From assembly GCA_019155205.2 (NCBI GenBank), contig JAHNZQ020003150.1:931737-986225 (forward strand): 54,489 nucleotides of DNA, written 5' to 3'. A model generated the notes under the pieces. It ran no database searches. It worked only from the letters and a program-made list of their open reading frames with translations, and was not told the DNA's origin. The number at the start of each line of letters is the position of its first letter. The first letter of the stretch is position 1. The translations under genes and the position numbers were made by a program. This stretch comes from Gracilaria vermiculophylla (taxonomy: Eukaryota > Rhodophyta > Florideophyceae > Gracilariales > Gracilariaceae). Positions 1 through 9,944 of this stretch are shown one piece after another.

Positions 1-2
1 TA

Positions 3-213
3 TGCGAGGCCCCCGGGCCGACGCGGCCGGACGGGCCACGTGGCCAGGGGGAGGTGCACCCGAAGTGCGCCCCCGGCACTCTACAGTAAATTCTAAAATT
101 GATCTAGCAATTAAGATTACCTCTAGGACGTCCACATGGCTGTTCTCCATGCGAACCGTACACACCACCTTTGGCGCCAAATACTAGAATTACCTGACGG
201 TCACTATACTACA
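3..213 (-). repeat. 210-bp LTR-like repeat F, copy 1
   Basis: On the minus strand it starts TGTAGTATAGTGACCG and ends CCTCGCA at the window edge, so it has the TG...CA ends of an LTR. The last third is GC-rich with palindromes (GGCCACGTGGCC and a GGGGGCGCAC...GTGCACCTCCCCC hairpin). It matches the copy at 1123-1332 almost throughout, in the opposite orientation. It lies just inside the RT sequence of the gypsy remnant, so it is probably a secondary insertion. It could be a solo LTR or a short non-autonomous LTR element. Confidence 0.6.
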
Positions 214-1122
214 TCCTTATCTAAGTCATACATCTCAACATGTTAGTAGCCATTATTGGCATCCAGCGTGGAGAGAACGGATGAATCACCAAAGAAGTCA
301 ATACATTCATCCCTACGGGGCATTGGAAACGAATCGCGTACCGTCACCTCGTTGAAGCGTCTTTAGTCAATGCAGAACCTCAAAGAACCATTTTTTTCAA
401 ACGCACCACCGGAAAAACTCATTCGTAATTTGGGGGCTCGATAATGCCCTCCTCCAGCACCTGATGGCCCTCATCGCGTTCGCAATTACGCGCATAAGGC
501 CCAGCCATCCTCAGGAATTAGCGTACCGGTTTTACATCAGTTGTGAGCTAGATTCCGTGCATGGCCATGCTCACCTGACTCAGACGACTAGACCACATGT
601 CATCAAAGGGGGATAACATCTCTAGTATCCTGTAGATTACTCTTCGACATCTTCGCCTATTTGGAGTTTCTTCTGCCAGGTGGTAGGATTCTCTTTCTCT
701 GGAGTCGTCGATGCCGCTTCGGATTCTATGGTGGCGATAGCATCGTGTTCATCCTGGACCTCCGTACGAGAAAGATGAGCTAGTCCTTCAGGGACAGGTA
801 GTATCAATCCGACTACAAACCCTTTCTATACCAGTAAAGGCGGCTCATCCTGGTTGACAAGCACAACTCTGAAGGCGACGCTTGGACCGATTTCCATCAC
901 GCTGTTTGCTATCATGGAGGGCCGCTTCGTCGTCAGATCTGGACTTCCCTGGAGGAATGCAAGGCCAGACGCAGGGGTCTGCACCCACAATTTAGCCTGA
1001 CTCCTCGCGGGTATTTTGATACTCTTCTACACCCGGAGCTTATTAGACTGCGTCTCCTTTGGAAGATTACCCACTTGAAGCGCATTGGCGTCCGGTCCAA
1101 GAGATGCGGTTACGAAGCCTAC
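214..1122 (-). pseudogene. gypsy pol fragment: linker and start of reverse transcriptase
   Basis: Minus-strand reading gives a linker typical of the region between protease and RT (around 1090-650). It is followed by the first RT motifs between about 520 and 246: a stretch ending LEEGIIEPPN, then FPMPRRDECIDFFGD and STLDANNGY, which are the classic conserved blocks 1-3 of Ty3/gypsy RT. In-frame stops and at least one frameshift occur (for example a stop after the last block), so no functional RT can be made. The YxDD box would lie beyond the repeat at 3-213 and outside the window. Family assignment is firm; exact boundaries are approximate. Confidence 0.75.
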
Positions 1123-1332
1123 TGTAGTATAGTGACCGTAAGGTACTTCTAGTATTTGGTACCAAGGGTGGTGTGTACGGTTCGCATGGAGAACAGCCAT
1201 GTGGACGACCTAGAGGTAATCTTCATTGCTAGATCAATTTTAGAATTTACTGTAGAGTGCCGGGGGCGCACCTCAGATGCACCTCCCCCTGGCCACGTGG
1301 CTCGTCCGGCCGCGTCGGCCCGGGGGCCTCGC
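1123..1332 (+). repeat. 210-bp LTR-like repeat F, copy 2 (inverted relative to copy 1)
   Basis: Same repeat as 3-213 but on the plus strand, beginning TGTAGTATAGTGACCG. The flanks look like an imperfect 5-bp target duplication (cctac on the left, cctag on the right), consistent with LTR-type integration. It separates the gypsy linker upstream (1343-1496 minus) from its continuation (1090 downwards), so it is an insertion into the pol region. The right boundary is uncertain by a few bases because the last CA is not conserved here. Confidence 0.6.
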
Positions 1333-1342
1333 CTAGTGGATA

Positions 1343-1496
1343 TACTCACTGGGCGAACCATCCCCGTCACCAGAGTAAAGGCAAGCACCTCTTGGACAAC
1401 TCTAACCCCGTTTTGGTTTCTACAGTCGACCATTACGGCTCGTCCATTACCTTGCGGTTCTACTAGCGCCCGTGCGTTGCATTCTATCACTACCAA
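1343..1496 (-). pseudogene. gypsy pol linker fragment downstream of protease
   Basis: Short minus-strand coding stretch between the protease frame and the inserted repeat at 1123-1332. It is in a different frame from the protease, so at least one frameshift lies between 1653 and 1496. The peptide (containing NGRAVMVDCRNQNG and VVQEVLAFTLVTGMVRPVSI) resembles the poorly conserved linker after the protease in Ty3/gypsy polyproteins. Function is inferred from position only. Confidence 0.45.
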
Positions 1497-1652
1497 TATA
1501 GGTGCATTCCGCGCGCCCGCTATCTCGCACCCCCAGTGGTTGTGCTACCGCGTACCTCTCAGGTTTCCTTTTCCCACCTTCTAGGTTGAGCCCACCGCGC
1601 GCCCCCTAGCCACGCGTCCACACGAACACCCTTTGGTTTTTAGCCGCTTTGG

Positions 1653-2024
1653 TTATACCACACCTACAGAGGCAGCGTCATGAAACATCACCTTCAGCAG
1701 GCGTAGGTATATTGCAAGTACATACTGGTCAACAAAGGAAGTGCCCAATATGAATTGTGCTGTCAAGGTGGTCGCCACGAGGAACCACATCTTCGCCTGT
1801 AAGGAGCCCAATCGAAGATACAAAGGTAGTGCTCCAAGGATGTTCAATGCACGACCCGACGCGTCTCGCACCGTAGAGAGCTTGCCAGTCCTTAAGAAGC
1901 CGAGAGCAAACCGCTGGAGCACGTCAGCGTGCACAAGGTTGGGGCCAGCTCCGGTGTCGAGGATAGCGAGCCGGGGGGAATCTGAAAGTGGATGGGCAAT
2001 AAACAAGCGGAGAGGGAGATTCAC
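1653..2024 (-). pseudogene. retroviral-type aspartic protease domain of the gypsy remnant
   Basis: An open stretch of 123 codons. It shows the aspartic-protease active-site motif LAILDTGAGPNLV near residues 19-31 and a flap/C-terminal part ending FILGTSFVDQYV, matching the (I/V)LG...F block of retropepsins. In Ty3/gypsy elements this enzyme cleaves the Gag-Pol polyprotein. The catalytic DTG is intact, but the rest of the polyprotein is broken, so I treat it as part of a dead element. The first residues (MNLPLRL...) are homologous to a frame found inside the 554-bp repeats, where the reading breaks off around the DTG. The ATG at 2024 is probably an internal Met rather than a true start. Confidence 0.75.
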
Positions 2025-2388
2025 TGGGTGGACAATGCTCCTACAGGCGCTGCTATAAGGCGAACAATCTTAGGATGATCGACGAGAGTCTCCAACCGGA
2101 AAAATAGACGTAGGATCAAGGGTGTTTGGTTTACTTTTGCAGAGGTGGAGCTCGACCGGCATGTTAAGTACCCCGCCGGGAGCCCGCCCCGGCGGATTTC
2201 CCTACTGTAATGATTACCTGCACCAATGAACTAGAATAATTTTAAGTTCTTCCGTTCCTTAGGGGTACTGAAACCCACGTGGGCCAAGCTATGCACCGCG
2301 TGGCTCAGTTAATAAAATACGAACCATCCTTAGGGATTTCCGTCGTAAACCCACACCTCAATATAACCTTAGGATTCAATGTACAACA
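1939..2388 (-). repeat. LTR-like 5' leader of the gypsy remnant, related to the 554-bp family
   Basis: From 2388 leftwards (start TGTTGTACATTGAATCC on the minus strand) the sequence aligns with the 554-bp repeats. Shared blocks include the E-box-like GCCCACGTGG, the CCGCCGGGGCGGGCTCCCGG segment, GTCGAGCTCCACCTCT, and AGCATTGTCC followed by the protease start. Homology fades near 1939, where this copy continues into protease coding sequence and the 554-bp copies switch to a common 100-bp tail. It acts as the 5' end of this element. Confidence 0.65.
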
Positions 2389-4639
2389 CATAATATTTAT
2401 TTAACGCCTAGCATCGGGTTTCTTTAATATCCCATACTTAAAAAATTCATAGTTTTCACGTTATTTCTAATACTTTTGCTTTAGTCAAAAACTGTTCAGA
2501 ATGGACCAAAATGGCCGTTAAGCATTCGAACAAGCACATCTTATTCATATTCAAGGCAGTTTAAGTGAACGTAACGTGTAACTAACTGTGTGGCATTACT
2601 TTATAGCAAGAGAAGAACGTTTTTCATTGTTAAAGACTCCAAAACGGTGGCGCTATATTTGTGGAAAACCGGTTTACAGTTCTGATAAAATATGGAGAAT
2701 TTATAAAACATTGGATGAAAGCATTTGTAAGCCTTTTTTAATCTATAATGCTTCATTAAAAGTCTTTGTGTGTAGTTGCTTTCATCCAGAGTGCAATGCG
2801 TAGCCTACTATACGCTCTAGTAAGTCTTTTCTACGTTCAAATTTTGTTTGTTGTTTTTTGCGTATACTAAAAATATGTACAAAACTGTTGGTCTTCTTAA
2901 TCACTTTTTTTATTTAATTTAAAAGGCATTTTTTTGCACCTTTCTTATTATTCATTGCTCATTGCTCAGTGTGGCATCATATTTTGTTTATTTTAAGCTT
3001 CAAAAAGGATATTTTGTTGAGTATTAAAAACAAAAAGAATCGTAATGCTTTTTTCAGTACCATTGTATTTCTTTTTTGAAAATGTATCGATCATGTCATG
3101 GGTTTTTAAGTGCACAATACATTTCCAGGATAAAAGTTTTGCTAACAATTATGCTTAGGGTTGCAGCTGAGCGTTATTAAGCTATCTATAAAACTTTATG
3201 TTTATATTAATGTGAATGTTTAACATAATGGTAGAAAAATAGAAACAATGGCCTGCATCTAAGCTACTGCTTGTATTATTGTTGTTTGAACTTTTAGCTC
3301 AGAAGATCTTATATTTTTTTGAGAAAAGAACACAAAGTGTTGTGAAAATAATTATGCACGAGGTTAAAATGTCTTAAACTTTTCAAACGCATTTCTGAAA
3401 GTTGCAATGTAAAAGGATGGCTACAGTAGATACAAATCAATAGGTTGACGTGCTTCTGCACTGTTCTGTACTTTTGAAACGCAATGTATTTAGAGTACGC
3501 TGTGCGCGGAAGCGGTAACAACTTTTGGTCGCTGTGACAAACTGTTTGCAAGCTACAATTTATTCATTTATTGTGACGTCGAAAGATAGTCCATTGGCGT
3601 CTCTAAAAGTTTGGAGAAGTTGTCCAGCTCAGCTTTCTGGGCTAGAAAACTTAAAGTTTTGTTATAGAACTTTCCAAATGGAATAATCAAAAGTTTATAT
3701 ACAGGCGTGGTGCACCCGATGAACAAGGGATGAATGAACTCAAGTAAAGTTTTATTGAACCTATCGTCTACGTACTGCTATTCATTTCAGTCGCTGTGCA
3801 TGGAGCATGTAAGGTGTGCAGATTGCTTGGGTGCGCGGCAGCTTAGCGTGCGCTTTTCGGGACGGACACGACTAATCTTCGGTTCGGTAAGCTTGGCGAT
3901 GACGATACGTGGGAGTGTAGCAGCCGCGGCAGAGCAACGCTTATGTAGATTGTAACGTGAAAAGGGAAGAGCAAAAAATGACGAAAGCAAGTTTTGATTT
4001 GCGGCCAGAAACGAGACGATATTTTTGCGAGAATCACTTCGTCTATTTGCGGCCAAATCTACTGCATCAAAAAATGTTAAAAAACTTTCACAGTTTTAAC
4101 TGTACACAATTCATTATTGCGATGCCAAAACGATGCATCAGCATTTCAACGCCAGAAGAATGAAAAATAAAATACCAAATGTCTTACAGTAAAATTTGAA
4201 TGTGAAGAACACATTTTTCTAAAACGGTTATTGGACTACAATTTTTCTGAAGCCCATTTTTTTAAACGTGCAGTAGACGTTTAGCGGGTTTTTGAAATTT
4301 AACAGCATGTCACATGTTTTTTGAGCATGATAGAGGATGGGTTTTGTAGTAAGAATTTCTACGTAGGAGTTTAGTGCAGAAATAAGGAAGTGTTACAGAA
4401 TCTTTGTGTAATTTCACAAATATTTTATCCATGAACTCCTGGAGCTTTCCAGATACTGCTAGAATTGTTCTGAGGCGAAGCGTTTACTTTCTTCTAGAGC
4501 GCAGTCCACGTCGGTCGAAGAGTGTCGTCATCGCAAGCTACCTGGTTCCAACCCTCTTTACTGTTTGGGAAGCTCTCCAAAGTAGTGTAGATGCATCCGC
4601 GGGCTAGTTGGTGCAGGTGGCGAGGGCTTACGGGGGTGC
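2389..4639. other. AT-rich intergenic region, no gene recognised
   Basis: Strongly AT-rich between 2400 and 4600. Short open frames exist (for example 2588-2803 plus, 71 codons with KRWRYICGKPVYSSD), but none shows a family I know. A GC-richer patch lies at 3780-3950. The right end serves as the 3' flank of the sulfotransferase gene, which ends at 4640. No tRNA, rRNA or transposon termini were recognised. Confidence 0.5.
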
Positions 4640-5602
4640 CTACGGCAGCTTGCGCGGCGCCAGCTCGGACTCGGCGGCGAAACGGTACAGCGCGCGCGCA
4701 TCGCGCTCGTGCAGGGACAGCGAGTAGCTGCCCGACACGTGGCGGTGGGCCACGCCGCCGCGCACGAGCGCGCCGTACGGCAGGCGGCGCACGAGCGCGC
4801 GCACCGTGGACACATTTGCCAGGTCAGCCACGTCCAGGACAGCGTCGTAGCTGATGTGGCGCAGGAACAGTCGCTGCGGGCGGATGTGCACGTCCAAGGT
4901 GTGCAGCGGGTAGCCGCGGCGCTGCAGCGCGTCTAATGCTGCCGCGAATTCGGACACGTTCATGCACGGCTCCGCGGCTCCTTCCCCCGCACCGCCGCCG
5001 TCGCCGCCGCCGCGCGGCAACGCCGCTAGCCGTCGCAGCGCGGGCACCATTGCCGCCCGGTTGCGCACGTTCGTGTTGAACCGCCGCGCGTCGCACGCAA
5101 ACTTGGACTTGTACGCCGACAGCAGTCGCTCGAACGCGTTGCGCTGCACCGCCACGCGCCACACCGACGCCGACGTCAGCACGAACCGCTGCTGCGCGCG
5201 CGGCAGCGCCGCCACGAACACCGCGCGCCCGCCCCAGCACGCCGACGACACGTTCTGCACGTACGATGCGCAGCGCGGCGGTGCATGGTCCGAGCGCGCC
5301 CCTGTCGCCCCGCGGTACAGGAACTGGAAGAGGGATGTCGACGCCGACTTGGCCGCGCACACCACCACCAGCGCCGCCGACGGGATGAACACAAACTGCT
5401 GCCGGTTGGCGCCCGTGATCTCCTCCAACAGCGAGTCGTTGCTCAGTAGCTGCGCCCGCCCGGCCGCCGCCGCCGCTGCCGCCGCCGCCCGCTCGTCGCC
5501 CGCCCACGCCGCGTACAGCGCCGCCGTCGCCGCCGCCCCGCCCGCCGCCGCCAGCAGCAGCGCCACCACGCCCCTCACGTCGCCCCGTCGCGCGCGCCGC
5601 AT
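4640..5602 (-). CDS. Golgi-type carbohydrate sulfotransferase (Sulfotransfer_2-like)
   Basis: Predicted 320-residue type II membrane protein that would transfer sulfate from PAPS to a polysaccharide or glycan in the Golgi. Residues ~10-33 form a hydrophobic, alanine-rich anchor after a basic MRRARRGDVR start. The 5'-phosphosulfate-binding loop is AAKSASTS (83-90). The 3'-phosphate-binding segment is RNAFERLLSAYKSKF (154-168), and a DVHIRPQ motif (237-243) followed by SYDAVLDVADLANV matches the C-terminal part of the family. I chose the Met at 5602 because it places the anchor at the N-terminus; an in-frame Met at 5764 would add 54 Pro/Arg-rich residues. One exon, very GC-rich with poly-Ala coding runs. 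In a seaweed the substrate could be a sulfated galactan, but that is inference. Confidence 0.8.
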   Translation of the reverse strand: MRRARRGDVRGVVALLLAAAGGAAATAALYAAWAGDERAAAAAAAAAGRAQLLSNDSLLEEITGANRQQFVFIPSAALVVVCAAKSASTSLFQFLYRGATGARSDHAPPRCASYVQNVSSACWGGRAVFVAALPRAQQRFVLTSASVWRVAVQRNAFERLLSAYKSKFACDARRFNTNVRNRAAMVPALRRLAALPRGGGDGGGAGEGAAEPCMNVSEFAAALDALQRRGYPLHTLDVHIRPQRLFLRHISYDAVLDVADLANVSTVRALVRRLPYGALVRGGVAHRHVSGSYSLSLHERDARALYRFAAESELAPRKLP

Positions 5603-5988
5603 CGTGCGCGTGCGCAGTCGTCGCACCGCCGTATGCTGGGGTGGGGGGGGAACGGGGGGGTGGGGGGCGCCCTGCCTTATTTCAACGCCGAGTTCGCAGT
5701 CTCGCGACTCCGCCCGCGCGGCGAACGCCTCTGCCACGCCACCGTCAGCACTTCGCCACTGCACACACCGCTACACGCCGCACACGCCATGCATTAGCAC
5801 GCGCCATCCGCGCCGCACCTGTACTTTATCACCCACCAAAAGCACACACACTCACACACTCCACACATACACGCGCCTTCACTCACTATGCTTGTGTACA
5901 CTTAGCGGCGCGGAGGGAGAGAGATGGAGCGCGCGAGCGAGAGAGCCAAAGAGCCAGAGAGCCAGAGAGTACCAGCAGAGATCGAGAG

Positions 5989-6019
<31 letters not shown>

Positions 6020-6087
6020 CGCAGTGAAAGCGCAGTCTCACATCGCATACACTCTCACTGCCCACACCGCACTCCTCTCACCCCCCG
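5603..6087. other. intergenic and 5' leader region upstream of the sulfotransferase gene
   Basis: Lies between the sulfotransferase start and the end of the next minus-strand gene. It holds the likely promoter and leader of the sulfotransferase, a short G run at 5641-5667 and dense CACA-rich sequence at 5840-5900. It then runs into a purine-rich simple repeat. No clear TATA box is visible; GATAAAGT near 5822-5830 on the minus strand is only a weak candidate. Confidence 0.5.
5992..6019. repeat. (GA)n microsatellite within a purine-rich tract
   Basis: Uninterrupted GA dinucleotide run of 14 units, preceded from about 5913 by degenerate GA/GAGCC purine-rich sequence. It lies between two minus-strand genes, just 3' of the cysteine-rich gene. 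Confidence 0.9.
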
Positions 6088-6846
6088 CTACAGGCGGCCC
6101 TGCGCCGACTCCAGCGCCGCGCACTCCAGCCACGCGTCCTGCGCCCCGCAACGCATGTCGCTTAGCAGCTTGTCCAGGAAGCGCGCAATCTCCCCGCGCA
6201 TGCTCACGTACGACTGCCACAGCCACCCTTTGGCCGCGTCCGACGCGATCCAGCTCTTGAGCAGCGGACACACGCGCGGCCAGTCCTCGTGCGGCGTCTC
6301 GTCCACGCCCAGCGCCATCGTGTACCGGATGTCCGGCAGCACGCGGCAGATGTCGTAGTGCGCGTGCGCCGGGCAGTTGCCGCGATACGCCGTCAGCAGC
6401 GTCCCGGTCGCATTGCGGTCCTCGTACTGGTCGGGCGACGCCCCGCGCGGCACACAGTCACAGCACTGCTCACACATAGAGTACACAAAGTAGTCCAGCT
6501 GCATGCGGTTGTACGAGCTGGAAAAGTCGCTCGTCTGCTGCAGCCGCACCTTGTCGCACCCGCTGTTGGCCAGCGCGTACTGCCGCAGCTGCTGCTGGCA
6601 CGCCACGTCCGTCAAGTCGTAGATCGACTGGCAGTCCGCAAAGTTTCCATTGCTCAGGAACGGCTTTAGCTTGCACGCCGAGCACAGCTGCGGCGGCAGA
6701 AACACCCCGCTGCACGTCACCCCGCGCCCGGACGCCCCCTTCCCACCATGACATGGGTTCTTCCCGCTCACCGCCGCCGCCGGCCACGCTACCAGCAGCC
6801 CCACCGCCACCACCGCCATCGCCAATCTCGTTGCAACTCCCGTCAT
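6088..6846 (-). CDS. secreted cysteine-rich protein of unknown function
   Basis: A 252-residue protein with a clear signal peptide: hydrophobic residues ~8-25 ending WPAAA before VSGKNPC. The mature part has 16 cysteines, including CSAC, MCEQCCDC and several singles, which suggests many disulfides and an extracellular or endomembrane location. It has no transmembrane segment after the signal and one NAT glycosylation site. I do not recognise the family and assign no function. The start at 6846 fits the signal peptide, and a TATA-like element lies about 95 bp upstream. One exon, GC-rich like its neighbour, transcribed in the same direction as the sulfotransferase. Confidence 0.75.
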   Translation of the reverse strand: MTGVATRLAMAVVAVGLLVAWPAAAVSGKNPCHGGKGASGRGVTCSGVFLPPQLCSACKLKPFLSNGNFADCQSIYDLTDVACQQQLRQYALANSGCDKVRLQQTSDFSSSYNRMQLDYFVYSMCEQCCDCVPRGASPDQYEDRNATGTLLTAYRGNCPAHAHYDICRVLPDIRYTMALGVDETPHEDWPRVCPLLKSWIASDAAKGWLWQSYVSMRGEIARFLDKLLSDMRCGAQDAWLECAALESAQGRL

Positions 6847-6940
6847 CTGTGTGTATCCGCTGTGCTGTCCTCAAGCTCCTTCTTTGCCCCACTCGCCGCT
6901 CTTGCCACCCCACAAGCCCCCCCACCGCCTTCTCCCTCCA

Positions 6941-6948
6941 ATTTATAT
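6941..6948 (-). promoter_or_regulatory. TATA box of the cysteine-rich secreted protein gene
   Basis: ATATAAAT on the minus strand (in context CCGATATAAATTGGAGG), 95-102 bp upstream of the ATG at 6846. Distance and sequence suit a core promoter with a short leader. Confidence 0.55.
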
Positions 6949-8979
6949 CGGTACCACTGGCACCTTCCACACACACATCAGCAACAAGACGCCCCAGACT
7001 CGCCCCCTCCCCCGCTCGCGAGAGTCTCCCCCGTAGTCCTTCTGCCTTGTACACCTGCTGTAAAAAGCACCCAGCAACCCTTATCCTACCCGCCCCCCCA
7101 AACCTGAATTCGCGCCCAATATCGCCCGAGTCCACCATCCCTACCACCTCTCGCTAGCTTGCTAGAACAAATTATTAACACCAACCAACGTGACAACTGC
7201 TCCATTCCATTCCTCATCGCCGACGGTTGGCATATAGCCCACCTTTGTCCTTCTGTCTCTCTTTCTCACAGTCCCGTTGGCTCGCTGATCCGTGATGCGT
7301 CAGTCGCTGCTGCCGTCCGTGCATGTGGAACGCGGAACGTGGAATGCAACCACTCGCTTCATGGACGCCGAGCGGCCAGCCGCCGCGCCGAACGCTCCGT
7401 TAAAGGCAACATATCGGATACGACGCTCACCGCCCGCCGCCGCCCGCCGCTGCCCGCCGGCAGCGCACCGAAATCCCCATCACGCCGCCGCATCTAAACG
7501 CCACGCCGCTTGCGCCACACTCTTCCAAACGCGGCCGCCGCGCCTGTCCGGATCAGCACGCTGTCGCAAATTCACTCACGTGCCGTGCACCAATCATTCC
7601 GGTTCACTGATATCTTACTGCGCAATATTTTCTCCGCATGGGCGCGCACTCTTGAGAGCCGAGATGCAGGCAGATGTCTGGCTCTTCGTGCCGACCGGGT
7701 CGCTCCCTTGAGACGACAGCGCGCTTTCTCGCTCTGGTTTTTGATTGCCGGGTGCTGCCAACCCCACAGCCTGGCCTCGTGAACGGCGCTCGGCGTCGGT
7801 CCACCTGAAGCATGTCGCGATATTTGCTGTCTTCCTGTCATCATTTACAGGGACCACTCCTTCCTACTGCTTATACGATCAATACTCATCTCCCTCATTA
7901 TGAACCACGTGCGTGTTTCGTCGATTATTGACAAAAACATTAAAGACTGTGCCCCCCCGCAAAGTTGCCCAGAGGCAGAGGGAGAACTCTGTGAGGACAT
8001 TGTTTCCTTTTCCTCTTGCCGTGTCCCACAGTTGGGTGCTGTCGACGCCCATTCCCTTTTCGCAGGGCTCCTCGCGTTCTTAGCAAGCGTATATCGACGG
8101 TTGAAAACGCGATAATGATAAGTGGCAAAAGATAATTGGCTAAGGAAAACTTTTGCCAGCTTTTGAATTCTTTTATGAAATACCCCTTACACCCGCCCAT
8201 TGTAAAGAAAATTTTTTTTTTTTTTGAATGATTTTGTGACCCTGAATATTGATTGCGGACCGGGTTGTTCCCAAGGCATATTAACGTAAATAATTTCGAA
8301 TGGCTGTCCCAGTGCAATACTTGTATTCACAAGGAGCGGCAAAGATACTTTACGTGAAGTACATACGCAGATGATGCCTGTTGTTTTCGTGGTGCATTGG
8401 TTTTTTTCCGATTTTTTACCAGTGCGTTGTCGACGTTTGCGCATTATGCTTACAGCATGTTTACTTTGTAAAATAAATGGAGAAGACCGTTGAGCATGAT
8501 TCGTGTTTATTGAAAATGGGAGGGCATTCAGCGCTGCGCATAATACGGAGAGATTGGGGTTAGCGAAGGCAGGCTCGAGGTAGGGATATCGTAAAGACAA
8601 CTGGCCCTTTGATTTTAATTTGCAGAAGGAATTCTATACAAAAAAATCATATTTACAGTGAACGTCGACAAGTCTGCCATTGCTAAACGCCCGCTACTTC
8701 AAGAAAAAGCATTAGACAGTTTACACAAGAATAAATCTCGTATAAATCTCGTTCACACAGGGCACGCGAAATATCGTGTACGGCGTGTACGAGAACTATA
8801 CCCCGAGTACATACGAAATCTCGTCTGCTCGCAAAGTTTCACGAGCATCTCCTCGTACTAATTTTGGGGGACTTGAGCGTCATGACAATCAATTTCAAGC
8901 TTTCTTGATGATCATGGATAATTGTCTCTTAGCATCACAGAGTGCAGTATTTCAGGCAGAAAGTAACGTCTCTTCTTCA
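6949..8979. other. upstream and intergenic DNA, no gene recognised
   Basis: The first part (to about 7600) is GC-rich and pyrimidine-rich on the plus strand and is the upstream flank of the cysteine-rich gene. Beyond ~7850 base composition turns AT-rich. Open frames on both strands are short and have no recognisable motif, for example the minus-strand frame 8187-8600. Confidence 0.4.
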
Positions 8980-9779
8980 AAAAATCTGCATCAAACTCAG
9001 CAAAAAAAACTATTCGTAACCAAGAACAGCTCATCGCAGGACTCGCTAAGCGACAGGAACGGTTTCGCTTCACAGATATATCTGATTTATTTCTTCTGTT
9101 GGCTGTGCGAAAAGAAGATGATCACATACCAAAATGGGGGGAGCTTGAAACAACGTACAAAACAGAGCTCGAAGAATTCGAAAAACATGTTTCCACAACG
9201 ACGTTAGTATGTATGAATAAACCGTTTACAAAAACACTCATTGATTGTATCAGGAGGTCATGTAATATGTGACGAGCTAAAAATAAGGAATTTATCACTG
9301 CTTTTTGGTATCACAGTTGAATATGGGGAGAAAGAACCATTACTGGACGATCTGGTACTGGAAATAGACTAAAAAGCAGAAACGATAAGGTCATGAAAGA
9401 GGAGTAAAGTGAAAAAGAACAAAAATTGATGATTGCGGGAGAGTCTATCAGGCATAAAGCTCTTAAACGTGCAATCAAAACAGAGGAAAGTAACAGCGAC
9501 GAGAGCCTGCAATCGGAGAAACGTCTGAAGATGTGTACAAGAAAAACCCCAGTAGCTAGCTCTGATGATGCATTAGAAACTTTTTAAATCGAGCAAGTGA
9601 AAGAAAACAAGCGTTTAGATGCAGAGCGCGTTAAACTTGAGCGTGAACGATTACAACTACTGCGAAAAGAATCTTTGCAGCGCCCAGAGCTCGAGGAAAA
9701 ACGCTATGAATTGAAAAAGCGAGAGCGTATGCAAACTATGAAAGAACGTATTAAGGTTCTTAGCTCATTAGACCGCTGA
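8980..9779 (+). pseudogene. Harbinger-associated Myb/SANT-like protein, decayed copy
   Basis: The plus strand shows a SANT-like block RFRFTDISDLFLLLAVRKED at about 9060, then a stop at ~9270. A block resembling GEKEPLLDDLVLEID follows near 9330-9370, and a charged coiled-coil tail at 9597-9779 (RLDAERVKLERERLQLLRK and on). The same three-part order is found in the copy at 30272, including its GEKEVLL and MVLEMDE blocks, which ties the pieces together. Such Myb-like proteins are the second gene of PIF/Harbinger transposons and help the transposase find the element ends. Several stops and frame changes make this a fossil; no transposase piece was found beside it. Confidence 0.6.
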
Positions 9780-9944
9780 AGTCGAAAGTTGCTATGAACA
9801 CTATTCCGTCATCATGACACTGACGTCTCACAGAAGCGCTTTTGTGAACGTCTATCTTTGCGCGCAGATGACAACCTTCGTTAGCCGCATATTTTCAAAG
9901 CACTCTTCTTTGGCGTCGTGAACATACATTATTCTCCCTCCATC

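Larger units (their letters stand above)
1..2388 (-). mobile_element. Ty3/gypsy retrotransposon remnant, 5' end to RT, truncated by window edge
   Basis: Read on the minus strand from 2388, the order is an LTR-like leader, a retroviral-type aspartic protease, a linker and the first motifs of a Ty3/gypsy reverse transcriptase, which runs off the window start. Several frameshifts and stops are visible, so the element is dead. Two inverted copies of a 210-bp LTR-like repeat (3-213 and 1123-1332) interrupt it. No gag is present between the leader and the protease. The first ~450 bp match the 554-bp repeats at 27814, 49717, 52843 and 54364. Family and order are seen directly; completeness upstream of the window is unknown. 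Confidence 0.8.

Noticed and set aside
3..1332. Inverted repeats as the ends of one DNA transposon
   Set aside because: Their TG ends face inward and the DNA between them is continuous gypsy pol, so they are separate insertions rather than terminal repeats of one element.
4962..6260. 432-codon plus-strand open frame opposite the sulfotransferase gene
   Set aside because: It is the antisense of a GC-rich coding region, rich in Ala/Arg/Ser/Thr with no motif; the minus-strand sulfotransferase motifs explain the openness.
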